A stretch of DNA of 64,000 nt from Cohaesibacter celericrescens (GCF_002866925.1 NZ_PKUQ01000012.1:26325-90324), one strand, 5' to 3'; counted from the first letter of the stretch, positions 38,878 to 48,913 are shown. Program-made: numbers and translations. Notes: generated by a model not told the origin, from the sequence alone.

Positions 38878-39417
38878 ATGGAATATGGCATTATGGCGCG
38901 CGACACTTCCCTGACCGGCAAAGAACAGTTTTTCAAAGAGAATGAACTCATTGTCTCGAAAACCAATTTAAAAGGCCACATCACATATTGTAATCAGGTC
39001 TTTTTGAAAATCTCGGGATATTCTGAAAAAGAAATCCTTGGACAGCCCCACAGCGTGATCCGTCACCCCGAGATGCCCCGCTGCGTTTTCGACATTCTCT
39101 GGGAGACGGTTCAAAACGGTCATGAGATTTTTGCCTATGTTGTCAATCGATGTAAAAATGGCGACCATTATTGGGTCAACGCCCACGTGACACCAAGCCG
39201 TGACAAAACGGGCTCGATCATTGGCTATCATTCAAATAGGCGTGTGCCGGATCGCGACATACTCGAGAAGAGCATTTTGCCACTTTATCAAAAATTGAAT
39301 GATACCGAGCGATCACACACCAATCGAAAAACCGGTATGCAAGCCTCTCGCCAGCTGCTCGATGATACCCTGCAGTCCCAAGGCATGCGATATGACGAGT
39401 TTATCGCCCGACTTTAG
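38878..39417 (+). CDS. PAS domain sensor protein, Aer-like
   Basis: Single PAS domain protein of 179 aa. Residues about 20-125 follow the Aer PAS (GYSEKEILGQPHSVIRHPEMP, then NRCKNGDHYWVNAHVTP), which in Aer binds FAD and senses redox. A C-terminal tail of about 50 residues follows, and no membrane segment is seen. An alternative start is the ATG 15 bases in (MARDTSL); neither has a clear ribosome site. The next gene, 61 bases on in another frame, is a soluble chemotaxis transducer, so the pair may equal a split Aer receptor. Confidence 0.85.
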   Translation: MEYGIMARDTSLTGKEQFFKENELIVSKTNLKGHITYCNQVFLKISGYSEKEILGQPHSVIRHPEMPRCVFDILWETVQNGHEIFAYVVNRCKNGDHYWVNAHVTPSRDKTGSIIGYHSNRRVPDRDILEKSILPLYQKLNDTERSHTNRKTGMQASRQLLDDTLQSQGMRYDEFIARL

Positions 39418-39478
39418 GCTTCACCAAACAAATCATTCGATACGATACGCATGAATAAGTCCTTTGAAAGCCCTCGCC

Positions 39479-40630
39479 ATGTTTAACAATCAAAATAAAA
39501 CTGCTGTCCAAAAAGCCATTCATGTTTGTGAAGCCGCCGCCCAAGGTGATTTTGAAGCCCGTATAACACATATCACCGAGACCGGTGATGCTGGCAGAAT
39601 GCTGCACGCAATCAATGACTTGATCGATCGTTCAGACGCTTATGTCCGCGAATCGAGCGCCTCGTTGCGTTATGTCGTTTCGAATAAATACTTCCGCAGA
39701 ATCTCGGAAAAAGGCATGAATGGCGGCTTTGCAGAGGCCAGTCGTTCGGTCAATAATGCCATGCAAACAATGGAAGATCGGGTCAACGGTTTTTCCAAGG
39801 TAGTGCAGACCTTTGAGCATCAGATGCAAGGCGTCATTGAACTGGTGGCATCGGCTGCGACCCAATTGGAAGCCTCAGCCAAATCGATGCAGGAAATGAC
39901 AAATTCTTCCAGCAATCAGGCGACCATCGTGCGTCAAGCATCAGAACAAGCCGCGGCTAACGTGGGATCAGTTGCGGCAGCCACCGAAGAGATGACCAAT
40001 TCCATTATCGAGATCAATCAACAGGTCACGAGCTCAGCACAACAGACAAGCAACGCGGTTCAAGAGGTCCAAAAAACCAATCAAGACATTGCAGGCCTTT
40101 CGACGGCCTCCCAAAGGATCGGAGAAGTTTTGGCGCTGATCAGTGACATTGCTGACCAAACCAATCTTTTGGCACTGAATGCGACGATCGAAGCGGCTCG
40201 CGCAGGTGAAGCGGGTAAAGGCTTTGCTATCGTTGCCGCTGAAGTCAAAGCACTTGCAGGCCAAACGGCAAAAGCGACCGAAGAAATCAGCACCCATATT
40301 ACCGAAATTCAAAGTGCCAGCAACAAGGCAGTGACGTCTATTTCGGGCATTGAAGAGACCGTCAGCAACGTCAACACGATCGCGACTGCGATTGCCGCAG
40401 CGGTCGAGGAACAGAGCGCAGCGACATCCGAAATTGCGCGTAGCATCGAACAGGCCTCTATAGGCACCGCTGAAGTCAACCAAAACATTGGTTCGGTCAG
40501 TGAAACGGTCAGCGAGACCGCTTTGGCAGCGAGTGACGTCTTTGGCGCCTCCAGTGAATTGGCGCAAAGTGGCGAAACCTTGCGCAATGGCGTTGCCAGT
40601 TTCCTTAGCGAAGTCAGAAAAATCATCTAG
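39479..40630 (+). CDS. Soluble methyl-accepting chemotaxis protein
   Basis: Cytoplasmic chemoreceptor of 383 aa without membrane segments. The N-terminal 100 residues are a helical region of unknown type; from about 120 on is a long coiled coil with the strictly conserved tip ([20 protein letters not shown]), which contacts CheA and CheW. I take the ATG at 39479; a TTG start 15 bases earlier is possible, and no strong ribosome site is seen. No chemotaxis kinase genes are nearby. It likely signals together with the PAS protein. Confidence 0.88.
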   Translation: MFNNQNKTAVQKAIHVCEAAAQGDFEARITHITETGDAGRMLHAINDLIDRSDAYVRESSASLRYVVSNKYFRRISEKGMNGGFAEASRSVNNAMQTMEDRVNGFSKVVQTFEHQMQGVIELVASAATQLEASAKSMQEMTNSSSNQATIVRQASEQAAANVGSVAAATEEMTNSIIEINQQVTSSAQQTSNAVQEVQKTNQDIAGLSTASQRIGEVLALISDIADQTNLLALNATIEAARAGEAGKGFAIVAAEVKALAGQTAKATEEISTHITEIQSASNKAVTSISGIEETVSNVNTIATAIAAAVEEQSAATSEIARSIEQASIGTAEVNQNIGSVSETVSETALAASDVFGASSELAQSGETLRNGVASFLSEVRKII

Positions 40631-40959
40631 CAGTTGATAAATATAGGTGTCCAACGGGTGAAATGGTTTAGGGCCCTTGCTTTCCCCCTCACTTGCGTTC
40701 GGAAATCCACTCTTTCTTTGATCATTGGGCGAGCCCCTTAGCAGAGGTCAGAGCCACGTCCTTTAGCGCAGTGACCAATTGCGCGGGATTACTCGTACAC
40801 CCTGCCGCTTGATGCTTGCTTGTGCCGACAGTCTTATCTAGATTTGCAGTGCGTTCAGTGCTCCTCATAGGTATCGCCGGTGTGCATGGCCTGCCCCTTT
40901 TTGCAAAACCGAATCGAGTTTCTATTCCGGTCTTCTCCCAAAATAGAAAGCCCCCCCCA
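40631..40959. other. Intergenic region before the EamA gene
   Basis: No gene supported in 329 bases. A run of eight C (40951-40958) lies directly before the proposed start codon of the transporter gene, next to AGAAAG which may act as ribosome site. Confidence 0.4.
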
Positions 40960-41850
40960 ATGACAGCTGCCCAATCCAATCGTAAACTTGGGATAATGTT
41001 TGCCATTCTCGCAACGATCATCTTTGCTGCGGGGGATGCTGTATCCAAAACACTGGTGGTTGATCACTCGGTCTGGTTCATCATGATGGCGCGCTATTGG
41101 TTTCATCTGGTTGTTGCTTTGGTCTGGGCTACGTCGAGCAAAAAGGGACTGGTTGGCAGCTTTCGCTCAGGCAACCCCTTGGTTCAATTGATCCGAAGTG
41201 TTCTGCTGTTTACCGAAATCGCCCTGATCATCATAACATTCGGCATGTTGGGACTGGCGGAAACCACCACACTTATCATGGTGCATCCACTGATGGTGAC
41301 CGCCTTGGCGGCGATGTTCCTTGGGGAGAGTGTCGGCTGGCGGCGTTTGGTCGCTCTGCTTGTCGGGATGGCCGGCCTTGTCATTATCATGCAGCCAACG
41401 GGAAATATATGGGGCACGGGCGGCCTGATCGGGCTTGCTGCTACCAGCTCGTTTGCGGTCTATCAGCTGTTCACCCGCATGGCCAGTCGCTATGATGATG
41501 CCTTGACGTCGTTCCTTTATGCCGGTGTGATTGGTGTGGTTATGAGCACTGTCATGGGGATACCAAATATTCCTCCTTGGGGAGAAATCAACTGGCTGCT
41601 TCTTGCTTTGGCGTGTTTTGGGAGCACATTCGCGCATTTCTGTGTGATCAAGGCGTTGTCGTTGACCTTTGCCAGTGAAATTCAGCCTTTCACCTATTTG
41701 CAAATTGTATGGTCGATCCCGATCGGCTTTCTGGTGTTCGGTACATTACCGATATGGACGACCATTCTGGGTGCGGCATTGATCGTTGCAGCCGGTCTCT
41801 ATTCAATCCACCGGAGCAATCAGATGGCCAAAGATGCGGAAACGGCCTAA
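40960..41850 (+). CDS. EamA/DMT-family metabolite transporter
   Basis: Inner-membrane permease of 296 aa with about ten predicted membrane segments in two EamA repeats (first near residues 12-140, second 155-285). The family exports or imports small metabolites; substrate is unknown. I take the ATG at 40960, which places the first membrane helix (MFAILATIIFAAGDAVSKTL) just after the N-terminus. A longer start at 40816 adds 48 residues without family likeness. It converges with the iron alcohol dehydrogenase gene, 19 bases away. Confidence 0.85.
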   Translation: MTAAQSNRKLGIMFAILATIIFAAGDAVSKTLVVDHSVWFIMMARYWFHLVVALVWATSSKKGLVGSFRSGNPLVQLIRSVLLFTEIALIIITFGMLGLAETTTLIMVHPLMVTALAAMFLGESVGWRRLVALLVGMAGLVIIMQPTGNIWGTGGLIGLAATSSFAVYQLFTRMASRYDDALTSFLYAGVIGVVMSTVMGIPNIPPWGEINWLLLALACFGSTFAHFCVIKALSLTFASEIQPFTYLQIVWSIPIGFLVFGTLPIWTTILGAALIVAAGLYSIHRSNQMAKDAETA

Positions 41851-41869
41851 CGGCGGTACGCATTACATC

Positions 41870-43030
41870 TCATAATGCCGCAAACAGGATGCCTTCAAGG
41901 TCACTCTGGGAGAGAGGCACGGGGTTGCCTTTCATAGAAGACGATACCAGAGACGCACTGGCGATGGACGGGATTTGCTCCTTGTCCAAACCCAATTGCG
42001 CCAATGCGGGCAGGCCAAGGTTTGCAGACCAGGCTTTCAGGCTCTCAAACGCTTGCTCATGATCGCAATCAATTGCCGCAGCGATCCAATGTTGCACCTC
42101 ATCAAAGCGCGCAAGAAGCGGCGCCTCCTCTGCAAGCGTATGCAGCCTGGCATGATTGCTTGCCAAAACATGTGGCAACAGCGTGCCACAGAGTGCACCA
42201 TGCGCACCACCCGTGACCCCGCCCAAAACTCCTGCAAGTCCATGCACTGCCCCCAGACCAGCATTAGCCAATGCCAACCCGCCAGCAAGACTGGTCCACG
42301 CCAGCGCATCGCGAGCTGCGGGGGCTTCTGTCTGCATGAGTGTGGCCAACGCCTCCAAGCCTTTCGGAATGGCATCACGGCAAAGGGCATCGGTAAGCCA
42401 ATTGGCTTTGCACGACAGATAGGGTTCGATCACTTGGGTGACGGCGTCCAGCCCGCTGGCGAGTGTCACTGATCGAGGCAGGTTGTCGGTCAGGCTTGCA
42501 TCAACAATGGCAATATCGGGCAACATTCGCGAGTCACGCAGTGACACCTTGCGTCTGGCTTCAGGAACGGACAAAACCGCGTTTTTTGTCACCTCGGCCC
42601 CCGTTCCAGCCGTCGTTGGCAACGCAGCAAATGGAAGTGGAGCAACGTCCAAAGGCAACCCCTGCCCGACAACTTCGAGGTGATCAAGCATGGGGCGGGT
42701 TGCGGGAATGAGCGCAGCGAGCGCCTTGCCAGCATCCACCACCGACCCTCCACCCAATGAAACAACGGCAGCAATGGCACCAGCACGCGCCTGTTCGACA
42801 CCCTTCGTGATCATTTCAATATCCGGTTCACCAGCGACTGCAAAGCACTGTACCTGAATATCTTGATCCAACAGCGCCAGACGCAGCCAGTCAGCGCGTT
42901 TGCTATTGCTGCCATGAACCAGCAGCAGCGGCGCCCCCAAATTGGCGAGATCCTTCACACCCGCAAGGGCCATGCCACGGCCAAAGCGAATGTCTGCTGC
43001 AGTTAAAAACCCAAAGGACGAGCCAGCCAT
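41870..43030 (-). CDS. Iron-containing alcohol dehydrogenase
   Basis: Group III metal alcohol dehydrogenase of 386 aa with NAD-binding VSLGGGSVVDAGKALA and iron-ligand region AVHGLAGVLGGVTGGAHG. Relatives act on simple alcohols, lactaldehyde, hydroxyacids or maleylacetate; substrate cannot be told. I take the ATG at 43030 after CAGGAG; an upstream extension to 43171 is not family-like. It is the last gene of the galactofuranose-type ABC operon and the only metabolic enzyme in it. Confidence 0.86.
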   Translation of the reverse strand: MAGSSFGFLTAADIRFGRGMALAGVKDLANLGAPLLLVHGSNSKRADWLRLALLDQDIQVQCFAVAGEPDIEMITKGVEQARAGAIAAVVSLGGGSVVDAGKALAALIPATRPMLDHLEVVGQGLPLDVAPLPFAALPTTAGTGAEVTKNAVLSVPEARRKVSLRDSRMLPDIAIVDASLTDNLPRSVTLASGLDAVTQVIEPYLSCKANWLTDALCRDAIPKGLEALATLMQTEAPAARDALAWTSLAGGLALANAGLGAVHGLAGVLGGVTGGAHGALCGTLLPHVLASNHARLHTLAEEAPLLARFDEVQHWIAAAIDCDHEQAFESLKAWSANLGLPALAQLGLDKEQIPSIASASLVSSSMKGNPVPLSQSDLEGILFAAL

Positions 43031-43188
43031 AATGCGCTCCTGATCAATGTTATGTTTGGATGATTGTTCGCCGGATATTAGAGGCAATCGCATGATTGCG
43101 CCAGAGCGTTCGAAAGGCAGAAGACTAAAACCAGAAGCGAGAAAACCGGCTCCAGTGCCTAGGCCGAGCAAATGGTCTAGACAGCTGA

Positions 43189-43914
43189 TTACATATGGAG
43201 TTTTTTTGTTTCCTGCACAGCAATGGCCATAGTTTTTTCAGCTCGTTTTGCATCCCGCGCAGCGATGGCATCAACAACATGGGCATAGTCCTGCCCAGCC
43301 TTACTTCGGTCCAGCATCAGCCATTTGCCGTCATTTTCAGCGAGATCTCGACTAACAACCGAGAAGAAAGCGGTCTGCACCATTTCCCCCAATGAAGACA
43401 GAAAGCGATTGCCGGAAAAATGCAATATGGTTTTATGAAAATCAGAACTGGCGACAGCATAGGACAACCGATCACTGGCATTCTGCAAAATTTTGCATTG
43501 CCGAGAAAGGATATCGATTTCTCTCGCTTCGGCCCGTTCAGCCATGGAAGCAGCAGCAGCAGGCTCGAACACCATGCGGATTGCGAACAGCTCGTCAAGG
43601 AATGGCCCCGCATTGCGCAGCGACACATGCCAGCGCAAAACATCGGGATCAAACATCGACCAGTCAGAAGACGGGCGAACACGGGTGCCCACCTTGGCTT
43701 TTGATTGCAGCAAACCTTTGCCAACAAGTGTTTTCTTAGCTTCGCGAATGACCGTTCTCGATACACCAAACATTTCTTCCAGATCGGGGTCGAGCGGAAT
43801 CATCGTTCGTTCGGCATAGTCACCCGAGACGATGGCCATGCCAAGCTGATCAACAACGTTGGATGTGTTGCTGAACGCCTGTTGAGACGCACCGCTAGCG
43901 GTGGTTAGACTCAT
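43189..43914 (-). CDS. GntR/FadR-type regulator of the ABC transporter operon
   Basis: Regulator of 241 aa: winged helix (DLEEMFGVSRTVIREAKKTL) and a C-terminal FCD domain with metal-binding histidines. The ATG overlaps the permease stop by four bases (ATGA), so it is co-translated with the transporter; an upstream in-frame start at 44031 would lie inside the permease gene. It probably controls this operon in response to a carboxylate or sugar acid, as is common for FCD members. Confidence 0.87.
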   Translation of the reverse strand: MSLTTASGASQQAFSNTSNVVDQLGMAIVSGDYAERTMIPLDPDLEEMFGVSRTVIREAKKTLVGKGLLQSKAKVGTRVRPSSDWSMFDPDVLRWHVSLRNAGPFLDELFAIRMVFEPAAAASMAERAEAREIDILSRQCKILQNASDRLSYAVASSDFHKTILHFSGNRFLSSLGEMVQTAFFSVVSRDLAENDGKWLMLDRSKAGQDYAHVVDAIAARDAKRAEKTMAIAVQETKKLHM

Positions 43915-44903
43915 GAGCGCGTCGCGAATTCTGTCGTTGGTTTTCTTCTTGCCGTCGTTGCCCAACCCAAGCCCTTTTGCAGCATGATGAAGGTAAACAA
44001 CAACCCGCCAATCACGATTTTTGTCCACCAACTCGATAATGTTCCGTCAAAGACGATATAGGTCTGAATCAGCCCCATGATTAGAATTCCGAAAAGGGTC
44101 CCTGCGACAAATCCCGTCCCCCCCGTCAACAGTGTTCCGCCGATGACAACGGCAGCGATTGCGTCAAGTTCAACGCCGACTGTTGCCAGGGAATATCCTG
44201 CTGATGTGTAGAGCGAATAGACGATTCCTGCAAGGCCGGCCAGACCACCGGACATGGCATAAATACCAATGGTGGTTGATGCAATGGGCACTCCCATGAG
44301 CTGGGCCGTTTGAACGCCCCCCCCCATAGCATAGACATTTTTACCAAAGCGGGTGCGGTGCAGAACCATCATGGCGCCAATGAAGACAAGAAGCATCACG
44401 CCACCGATGAGGCGGAAACGCCCGCCACCAGGTGCCTTCCAGTAGATGGACTGTAGCACATCATAAAATTCATGCGTGACCGGCACCGAGTCTGTTGACA
44501 GAACATAGGCCAGCCCGCGCATCAGAAACATGCCCGCCAATGTGACGATAAAGGGCGGCATCTCGAGAAAATGGATAATCGCCCCCATTGCCGCCCCAAA
44601 CGCCACCGTGACGCACAGCACGAGCAGAAAAGCCAGCATTGGATGGATGGCGGTTTCTCTTAAAATCACGGCAAGAAACACGCCGGTGAAGGCGATGACG
44701 GAACCAACCGACAAATCAATCCCGCCCGACAAGATCACAAAGGTCATACCAACGGCTGTGATGCCCAGAAAGGCATTGTCGGTCAGCAGGTTGGCGATAA
44801 CACGGGTCGATAGCATGGTCGGGAACTGCCACACGCACAAGGCATAAGCGAGCAGAAAGGTTGCAATGGTGATATAGAGCGGCAGCCTTGGAGATCTAAT
44901 CAT
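43911..44903 (-). CDS. Sugar ABC transporter permease (YjfF-like)
   Basis: Membrane subunit of 330 aa, RbsC superfamily, with GGIDLSVGSVIAF and VVIGGTLLTGGTGF. It is the second of two different permease genes in tandem, an arrangement like E. coli ytfT-yjfF for galactofuranose. Overlaps the first permease gene by four bases and gntR by four. Confidence 0.9.
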   Translation of the reverse strand: MIRSPRLPLYITIATFLLAYALCVWQFPTMLSTRVIANLLTDNAFLGITAVGMTFVILSGGIDLSVGSVIAFTGVFLAVILRETAIHPMLAFLLVLCVTVAFGAAMGAIIHFLEMPPFIVTLAGMFLMRGLAYVLSTDSVPVTHEFYDVLQSIYWKAPGGGRFRLIGGVMLLVFIGAMMVLHRTRFGKNVYAMGGGVQTAQLMGVPIASTTIGIYAMSGGLAGLAGIVYSLYTSAGYSLATVGVELDAIAAVVIGGTLLTGGTGFVAGTLFGILIMGLIQTYIVFDGTLSSWWTKIVIGGLLFTFIMLQKGLGWATTARRKPTTEFATRS

Positions 44904-45946
44904 GACACGCTTTCCTTTTCAGCACCGTTTTCTTTGACCACCGGTTCATCTTTGAATGTTGGCTCTGCCGAAGCACGGAACAAATAGATCGCGTGTTTGA
45001 CCGCTGGAGACTGGATAAACAGAATGGCGATGATGAGCAGAGCCTTGATGACAAGATTGAATTCGGGCGGCATGCCTGACAGCAGTATGACCGAATTGAC
45101 GGACTGAATGATGAGGGCTCCCAGCAGCGAGGCGACGATCGAAAAGCGCCCGCCCAACAAAGAATTGCCGCCGATCACCACGGCCAGAATAGCATCCAGT
45201 TCCATCCACAGACCGGCATTGTTTGCATCGGCGCCCTGAATGTCTGCTGCCACTACGATACCGGCGAGCGATGCGCAAAAGCCAGAGATCAGATAGACAG
45301 TAACAAGTAGAACACGGGAATTGATGCCCGCCAGCCTTGAAGATATTTCATTGATGCCGATGGCTTCGATGAGCATGCCCAACGCGGTGCGCCGTACGAT
45401 CAGCGTCACCGTGATGCCCATAAAAATCCAAAGCAGGATCGGCGTGGGAATGCCCAACACTGTGCCTGCACCGATGTGGATCAAACCGGGGTTGAGAAAG
45501 GTCATGATCTTGCCCTCGGTGATGAGCTGGGCAACCCCTCGCCCTGCCACCATGAGAACAAGCGTTGCAACAATTGGCTGAACACGGAAAATGGCAACCA
45601 GCAAGCCATTCCAGAGGCCACACAGCAGACCGGCAGCCATAGCAGCCAGCACGGCGGGCACCCAGCCTGCTCCAGTTGTCACAACGCTTGCTGCCACCGC
45701 GCCTGCGATGGCCATCACGGCTCCCACCGAGAGATCAATACCCTTGGTCGCGATAATCAGCGTCATACCAATGGCCAGCAATGCAGTTGGGGCACCGCGA
45801 TTGAATACGTCGATTACGCTGCCAAACATGCGACCATGCTGGAATCGAATGGAGAAAAAGTCGGGAAAGACGATGAAATTCAACAACAGCACCACAGCAA
45901 GAATAATCAGCTGAGGCGCGATGCGTTTGAGCGTCGTGCCTGTCAT
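44900..45946 (-). CDS. Sugar ABC transporter permease (YtfT-like)
   Basis: First permease of the pair, 348 aa, with TKGIDLSVGAVMAIAG and AVVIGGNSLLGGRF. Membrane segments cover most of the chain, followed by a charged C-terminal tail. Its start overlaps the ATPase stop by four bases. Confidence 0.9.
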   Translation of the reverse strand: MTGTTLKRIAPQLIILAVVLLLNFIVFPDFFSIRFQHGRMFGSVIDVFNRGAPTALLAIGMTLIIATKGIDLSVGAVMAIAGAVAASVVTTGAGWVPAVLAAMAAGLLCGLWNGLLVAIFRVQPIVATLVLMVAGRGVAQLITEGKIMTFLNPGLIHIGAGTVLGIPTPILLWIFMGITVTLIVRRTALGMLIEAIGINEISSRLAGINSRVLLVTVYLISGFCASLAGIVVAADIQGADANNAGLWMELDAILAVVIGGNSLLGGRFSIVASLLGALIIQSVNSVILLSGMPPEFNLVIKALLIIAILFIQSPAVKHAIYLFRASAEPTFKDEPVVKENGAEKESVS

Positions 45947-47451
45947 TGGGCAGCCTCCTCTTCTGCGATGGAAGAAATAATAGAGTTGATGGATATGGCG
46001 TCGCCCTGCAATTCACGCACTTGGCGCCGATCCCGCAGCACAATGATACGGTCCGAATAAGTGATCAATTCTTCCATCTCGGAAGAAGCCACGATCATGG
46101 CCATGCCACCTTGACGCAGCTCCTGAATCAGCTGAATGATCTCGGCATGGGCACCCACGTCAATGCCGCGTGTCGGCTCATCCAATATCAACAAATCAGG
46201 GTCAGTCGCCAACCAACGTGCCAGAAGGGCTTTTTGTTGGTTACCGCCAGACAACAGGCGAATGGGCATATCGAGGCTGGCCAGTCGAATGTCCAGTTTC
46301 TTGACATAGTCTTGGGCTATTTCTTCTGCACGGGCCTTTGAGATGGGGCGCGTCCAACCGCGGCGGGCCTGCAATGAAAGAATGATATTCTCACGCACCG
46401 ACAAATCCCCGACGACGCCTTCTATTTTTCGGTCTTCCGGACACAGGCCAAATTTGTTGCCAATGGCGGTGCGTGGGTTGTCCAGCTTGATGCCCTTGCC
46501 CCGCAATTCTGCGGTGCCCCGGTCCGCAACAATGGCCCCGAAGATTAGCTTTGTGGTTTCGGTGCGACCTGACCCCAACAAACCGGCCAGCCCCACCACT
46601 TCCCCTTCGCGCAAGTCCAGATCAAACGGCTCAAGAGTGCCACGACGGCCATAATTTCGCAGGGAGAGCAGCACGTCACCGGGCTTGTTTTTGATGCGTT
46701 CCTCTTTGACCGCAGCGAGATGGCGGCCGAGCATAAGCGTGATGATTTCCGTCTGCGTCACTTCTGACAGAATACGGGTACCAACCACGCGGCCATTGCG
46801 CAACACGGTGGCACGGTCAGAAATCTCAAACACCTGATCAAGAAAATGGGTAATGAATACGACAGCCATGCCACGCGCGGTCAAGCGGCGGACCACCGTG
46901 AAAAGCATTTCAATTTCATCTCTGTCGAGGCTGGCGGTCGGTTCATCCAAGATCAGGACTTTACCGGCCAGTTCCACGGCGCGCGCTATGGCGATGACTT
47001 GTTGAATAGCAATGGAATAGCTCGACAGCAACTGCGTGGGGTCAACATCCAAGCCAAATTCGGTCAGAATGTCTTGTGAACGCCGCACCATTTCCCGTTG
47101 ATCTATCAAACCATGTTTGGTGGGCTGCCATCCCAGAAACAGATTTTCTGCCACGGTGAGATTGGGCAGCAAATTGACTTCCTGATAGACAGTACCAATT
47201 CCGTGCGACAGGCTGTCTTGCGGGTTTTTCGGGCTGACTTCGACATTTTCGAGCAAGATGGTGCCGGAATCCTTTTTGTAGGCTCCGGTCAGACATTTGA
47301 TGAGCGTGGATTTCCCCGCGCCGTTTTCGCCCAACAGGGCGTGCACTTCGCCGGGATAAAGCGACAAAGAAACGTCGTCCAAGGCGATCGCGCCGGGAAA
47401 GAATTTTGAAATGCCGGTTGCGAGTAGCACGGGCTCTGGCGTATTGGGCAT
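45943..47451 (-). CDS. Sugar ABC transporter ATPase, two nucleotide-binding domains (YtfR-like)
   Basis: Fused ATPase of 502 aa. The first domain has Walker A GENGAGKST and LILDEPTASLD with a degenerate signature; the second has signature LSGGNQQKALLARWL and LILDEPTRGIDVG. It energises the two-permease importer. A small hairpin at about 47461-47476 lies just upstream of its ribosome site. Confidence 0.93.
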   Translation of the reverse strand: MPNTPEPVLLATGISKFFPGAIALDDVSLSLYPGEVHALLGENGAGKSTLIKCLTGAYKKDSGTILLENVEVSPKNPQDSLSHGIGTVYQEVNLLPNLTVAENLFLGWQPTKHGLIDQREMVRRSQDILTEFGLDVDPTQLLSSYSIAIQQVIAIARAVELAGKVLILDEPTASLDRDEIEMLFTVVRRLTARGMAVVFITHFLDQVFEISDRATVLRNGRVVGTRILSEVTQTEIITLMLGRHLAAVKEERIKNKPGDVLLSLRNYGRRGTLEPFDLDLREGEVVGLAGLLGSGRTETTKLIFGAIVADRGTAELRGKGIKLDNPRTAIGNKFGLCPEDRKIEGVVGDLSVRENIILSLQARRGWTRPISKARAEEIAQDYVKKLDIRLASLDMPIRLLSGGNQQKALLARWLATDPDLLILDEPTRGIDVGAHAEIIQLIQELRQGGMAMIVASSEMEELITYSDRIIVLRDRRQVRELQGDAISINSIISSIAEEEAAQ

Positions 47452-47603
47452 AATGTGATCCTGGGTCTAATCCCAGAGCATCCGGCACATCGCACAGAAT
47501 GCTCAATTTCCGTTGGCCTGATCAACGCTGCGACAGTTTGTATAAGCAACATCGACGGAACCAATGCGACAGCAAGCAAGGACTGTTGCGCTTAATGGAT
47601 ACA

Positions 47604-47627
47604 GCAGGAAATGATACCATCCCCTGC
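47604..47627 (-). promoter_or_regulatory. Hairpin between binding-protein and ATPase genes
   Basis: Imperfect stem GCAGG / CCTGC with inner ATG/CAT pairing, 22 bases past the binding-protein stop. No T run follows, so it may stabilise the binding-protein message or lower read-through into the 197-base spacer. Confidence 0.4.
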
Positions 47628-47648
47628 CATATTCACGACGTCAGAAGA

Positions 47649-48602
47649 TCAATAACCAAGGCTTTTCTTGGACTCATAGATCGCTTTGTTGTCGTCTTTG
47701 AGCGTGTAAAGCTTGGATTCAGTCTGAACCCATTTGGCTGGCAGGGTGCCGTCTTTCCAATAGGCTTCCAAAGCGTCGAAGGCCGGGCCAGCCATATTTG
47801 GCGTGAGCTCAACAGTTGCGTTGGCTTCACCTGCGTCCATAGCTAGATGGATGTCTGGCACAGAATCGATGGACACGATCAAGATGTCTGTGCCCGGTTT
47901 GGCTCCCGCTTCCTTAATCGCCTGAATCGCGCCAACGGCCATGTCGTCATTGTGAGCGTAAAGGGCGCAAATATTCTCGGCACCTTCAGCCTTCAGGAAG
48001 CTTTCCATGACAACTTTACCCTGTGCTCTGGTGAAATCGCCGGTCTGACTACGAACGATTTTCAGATTATCAGCACCGGCAATGCCCTGTTCAAATCCTT
48101 TTTTGCGATCAATCGCAGGAGATGACCCGGTCGTGCCTTGAAGTTCAACGATGTTACAGTCTTTGCCCGCAACTTCGTCTTTGAGCCATTTGCCTGCCAC
48201 TTCACCTTCATGCACCAGATCAGATGTCACGGCCGTCATATAAAGTGACTTTTCAGCGTCAACCGTACGATCGAGTAGGATGACCGGAATTTCAGCTTCC
48301 TTGGCTTCTTCCAGGACTTCGTCCCAGCCAGTTGCAACAACTGGAGCCAGCAAAATTGCGTCGACACCTTGGGCAACAAAACCGCGGATGGCTTTAATCT
48401 GATTTTCCTGCTTTTGCTGAGCATCAGCAAATTTCAAAGTGACACCACGGGCTTCGGCCTGTTGCTTGGTGACAGTGGTTTCGGCCGCGCGCCAGCCTGA
48501 TTCAGAACCGATCTGAGAGAAGCCGACAGTTTTGTCAGCGGCATTTGCAGATAAAGGAGCCAGAATGATTGTTGTGGCAAGTAGAAGAGATCTGAGTTTC
48601 AT
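47649..48602 (-). CDS. Sugar ABC transporter periplasmic binding protein (YtfQ-like)
   Basis: Receptor of 317 aa with a signal peptide (cleavage after SANA, near residue 21) and the YtfQ pattern VGFSQIGSESGWRAAET. YtfQ of E. coli binds galactofuranose, but the ligand of this protein is not certain. Ribosome site GGGAGG. First gene of a six-gene minus-strand operon ending with gntR and the iron alcohol dehydrogenase. Confidence 0.9.
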   Translation of the reverse strand: MKLRSLLLATTIILAPLSANAADKTVGFSQIGSESGWRAAETTVTKQQAEARGVTLKFADAQQKQENQIKAIRGFVAQGVDAILLAPVVATGWDEVLEEAKEAEIPVILLDRTVDAEKSLYMTAVTSDLVHEGEVAGKWLKDEVAGKDCNIVELQGTTGSSPAIDRKKGFEQGIAGADNLKIVRSQTGDFTRAQGKVVMESFLKAEGAENICALYAHNDDMAVGAIQAIKEAGAKPGTDILIVSIDSVPDIHLAMDAGEANATVELTPNMAGPAFDALEAYWKDGTLPAKWVQTESKLYTLKDDNKAIYESKKSLGY

Positions 48603-48913
48603 GTTTACCTCCCATAAACGAGTTTCTCATAGCGACATTAAGTATTACTTATTCAAATCGGTAAATGGACTTTCCTGCTGCTTACATGGCATATCACGCC
48701 GCCAGCCCTTTTCAATGCGGACAGATTGTCGCGTAAATTCTGGCCTATATAGAATAATGTGCCAAAGCCACGCGCCAGATATCTGCATCACAACCTTACT
48801 TCGATGACAGGTGCCTTTAACGAAGCTGAGAGCACCCAGGTCGGGGCCGAGACGACCCACAAAGCGTTTTAAAAATTCTAGAACACTCAAGAACAGCAAG
48901 ACAGAAGGGACAA

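Noticed and set aside
38878..40630. PAS and transducer genes as one gene broken by a sequencing frameshift
   Set aside because: The genes are in different frames with a stop, 61 bases of spacer and an independent start; a single base error would not rejoin them. Still worth a check against relatives.
40722..41048. Minus-strand frame of 108 codons before and inside the EamA gene
   Set aside because: It overlaps the start of a clear membrane transporter, has no ribosome site or family likeness, and its composition looks like a shadow frame.
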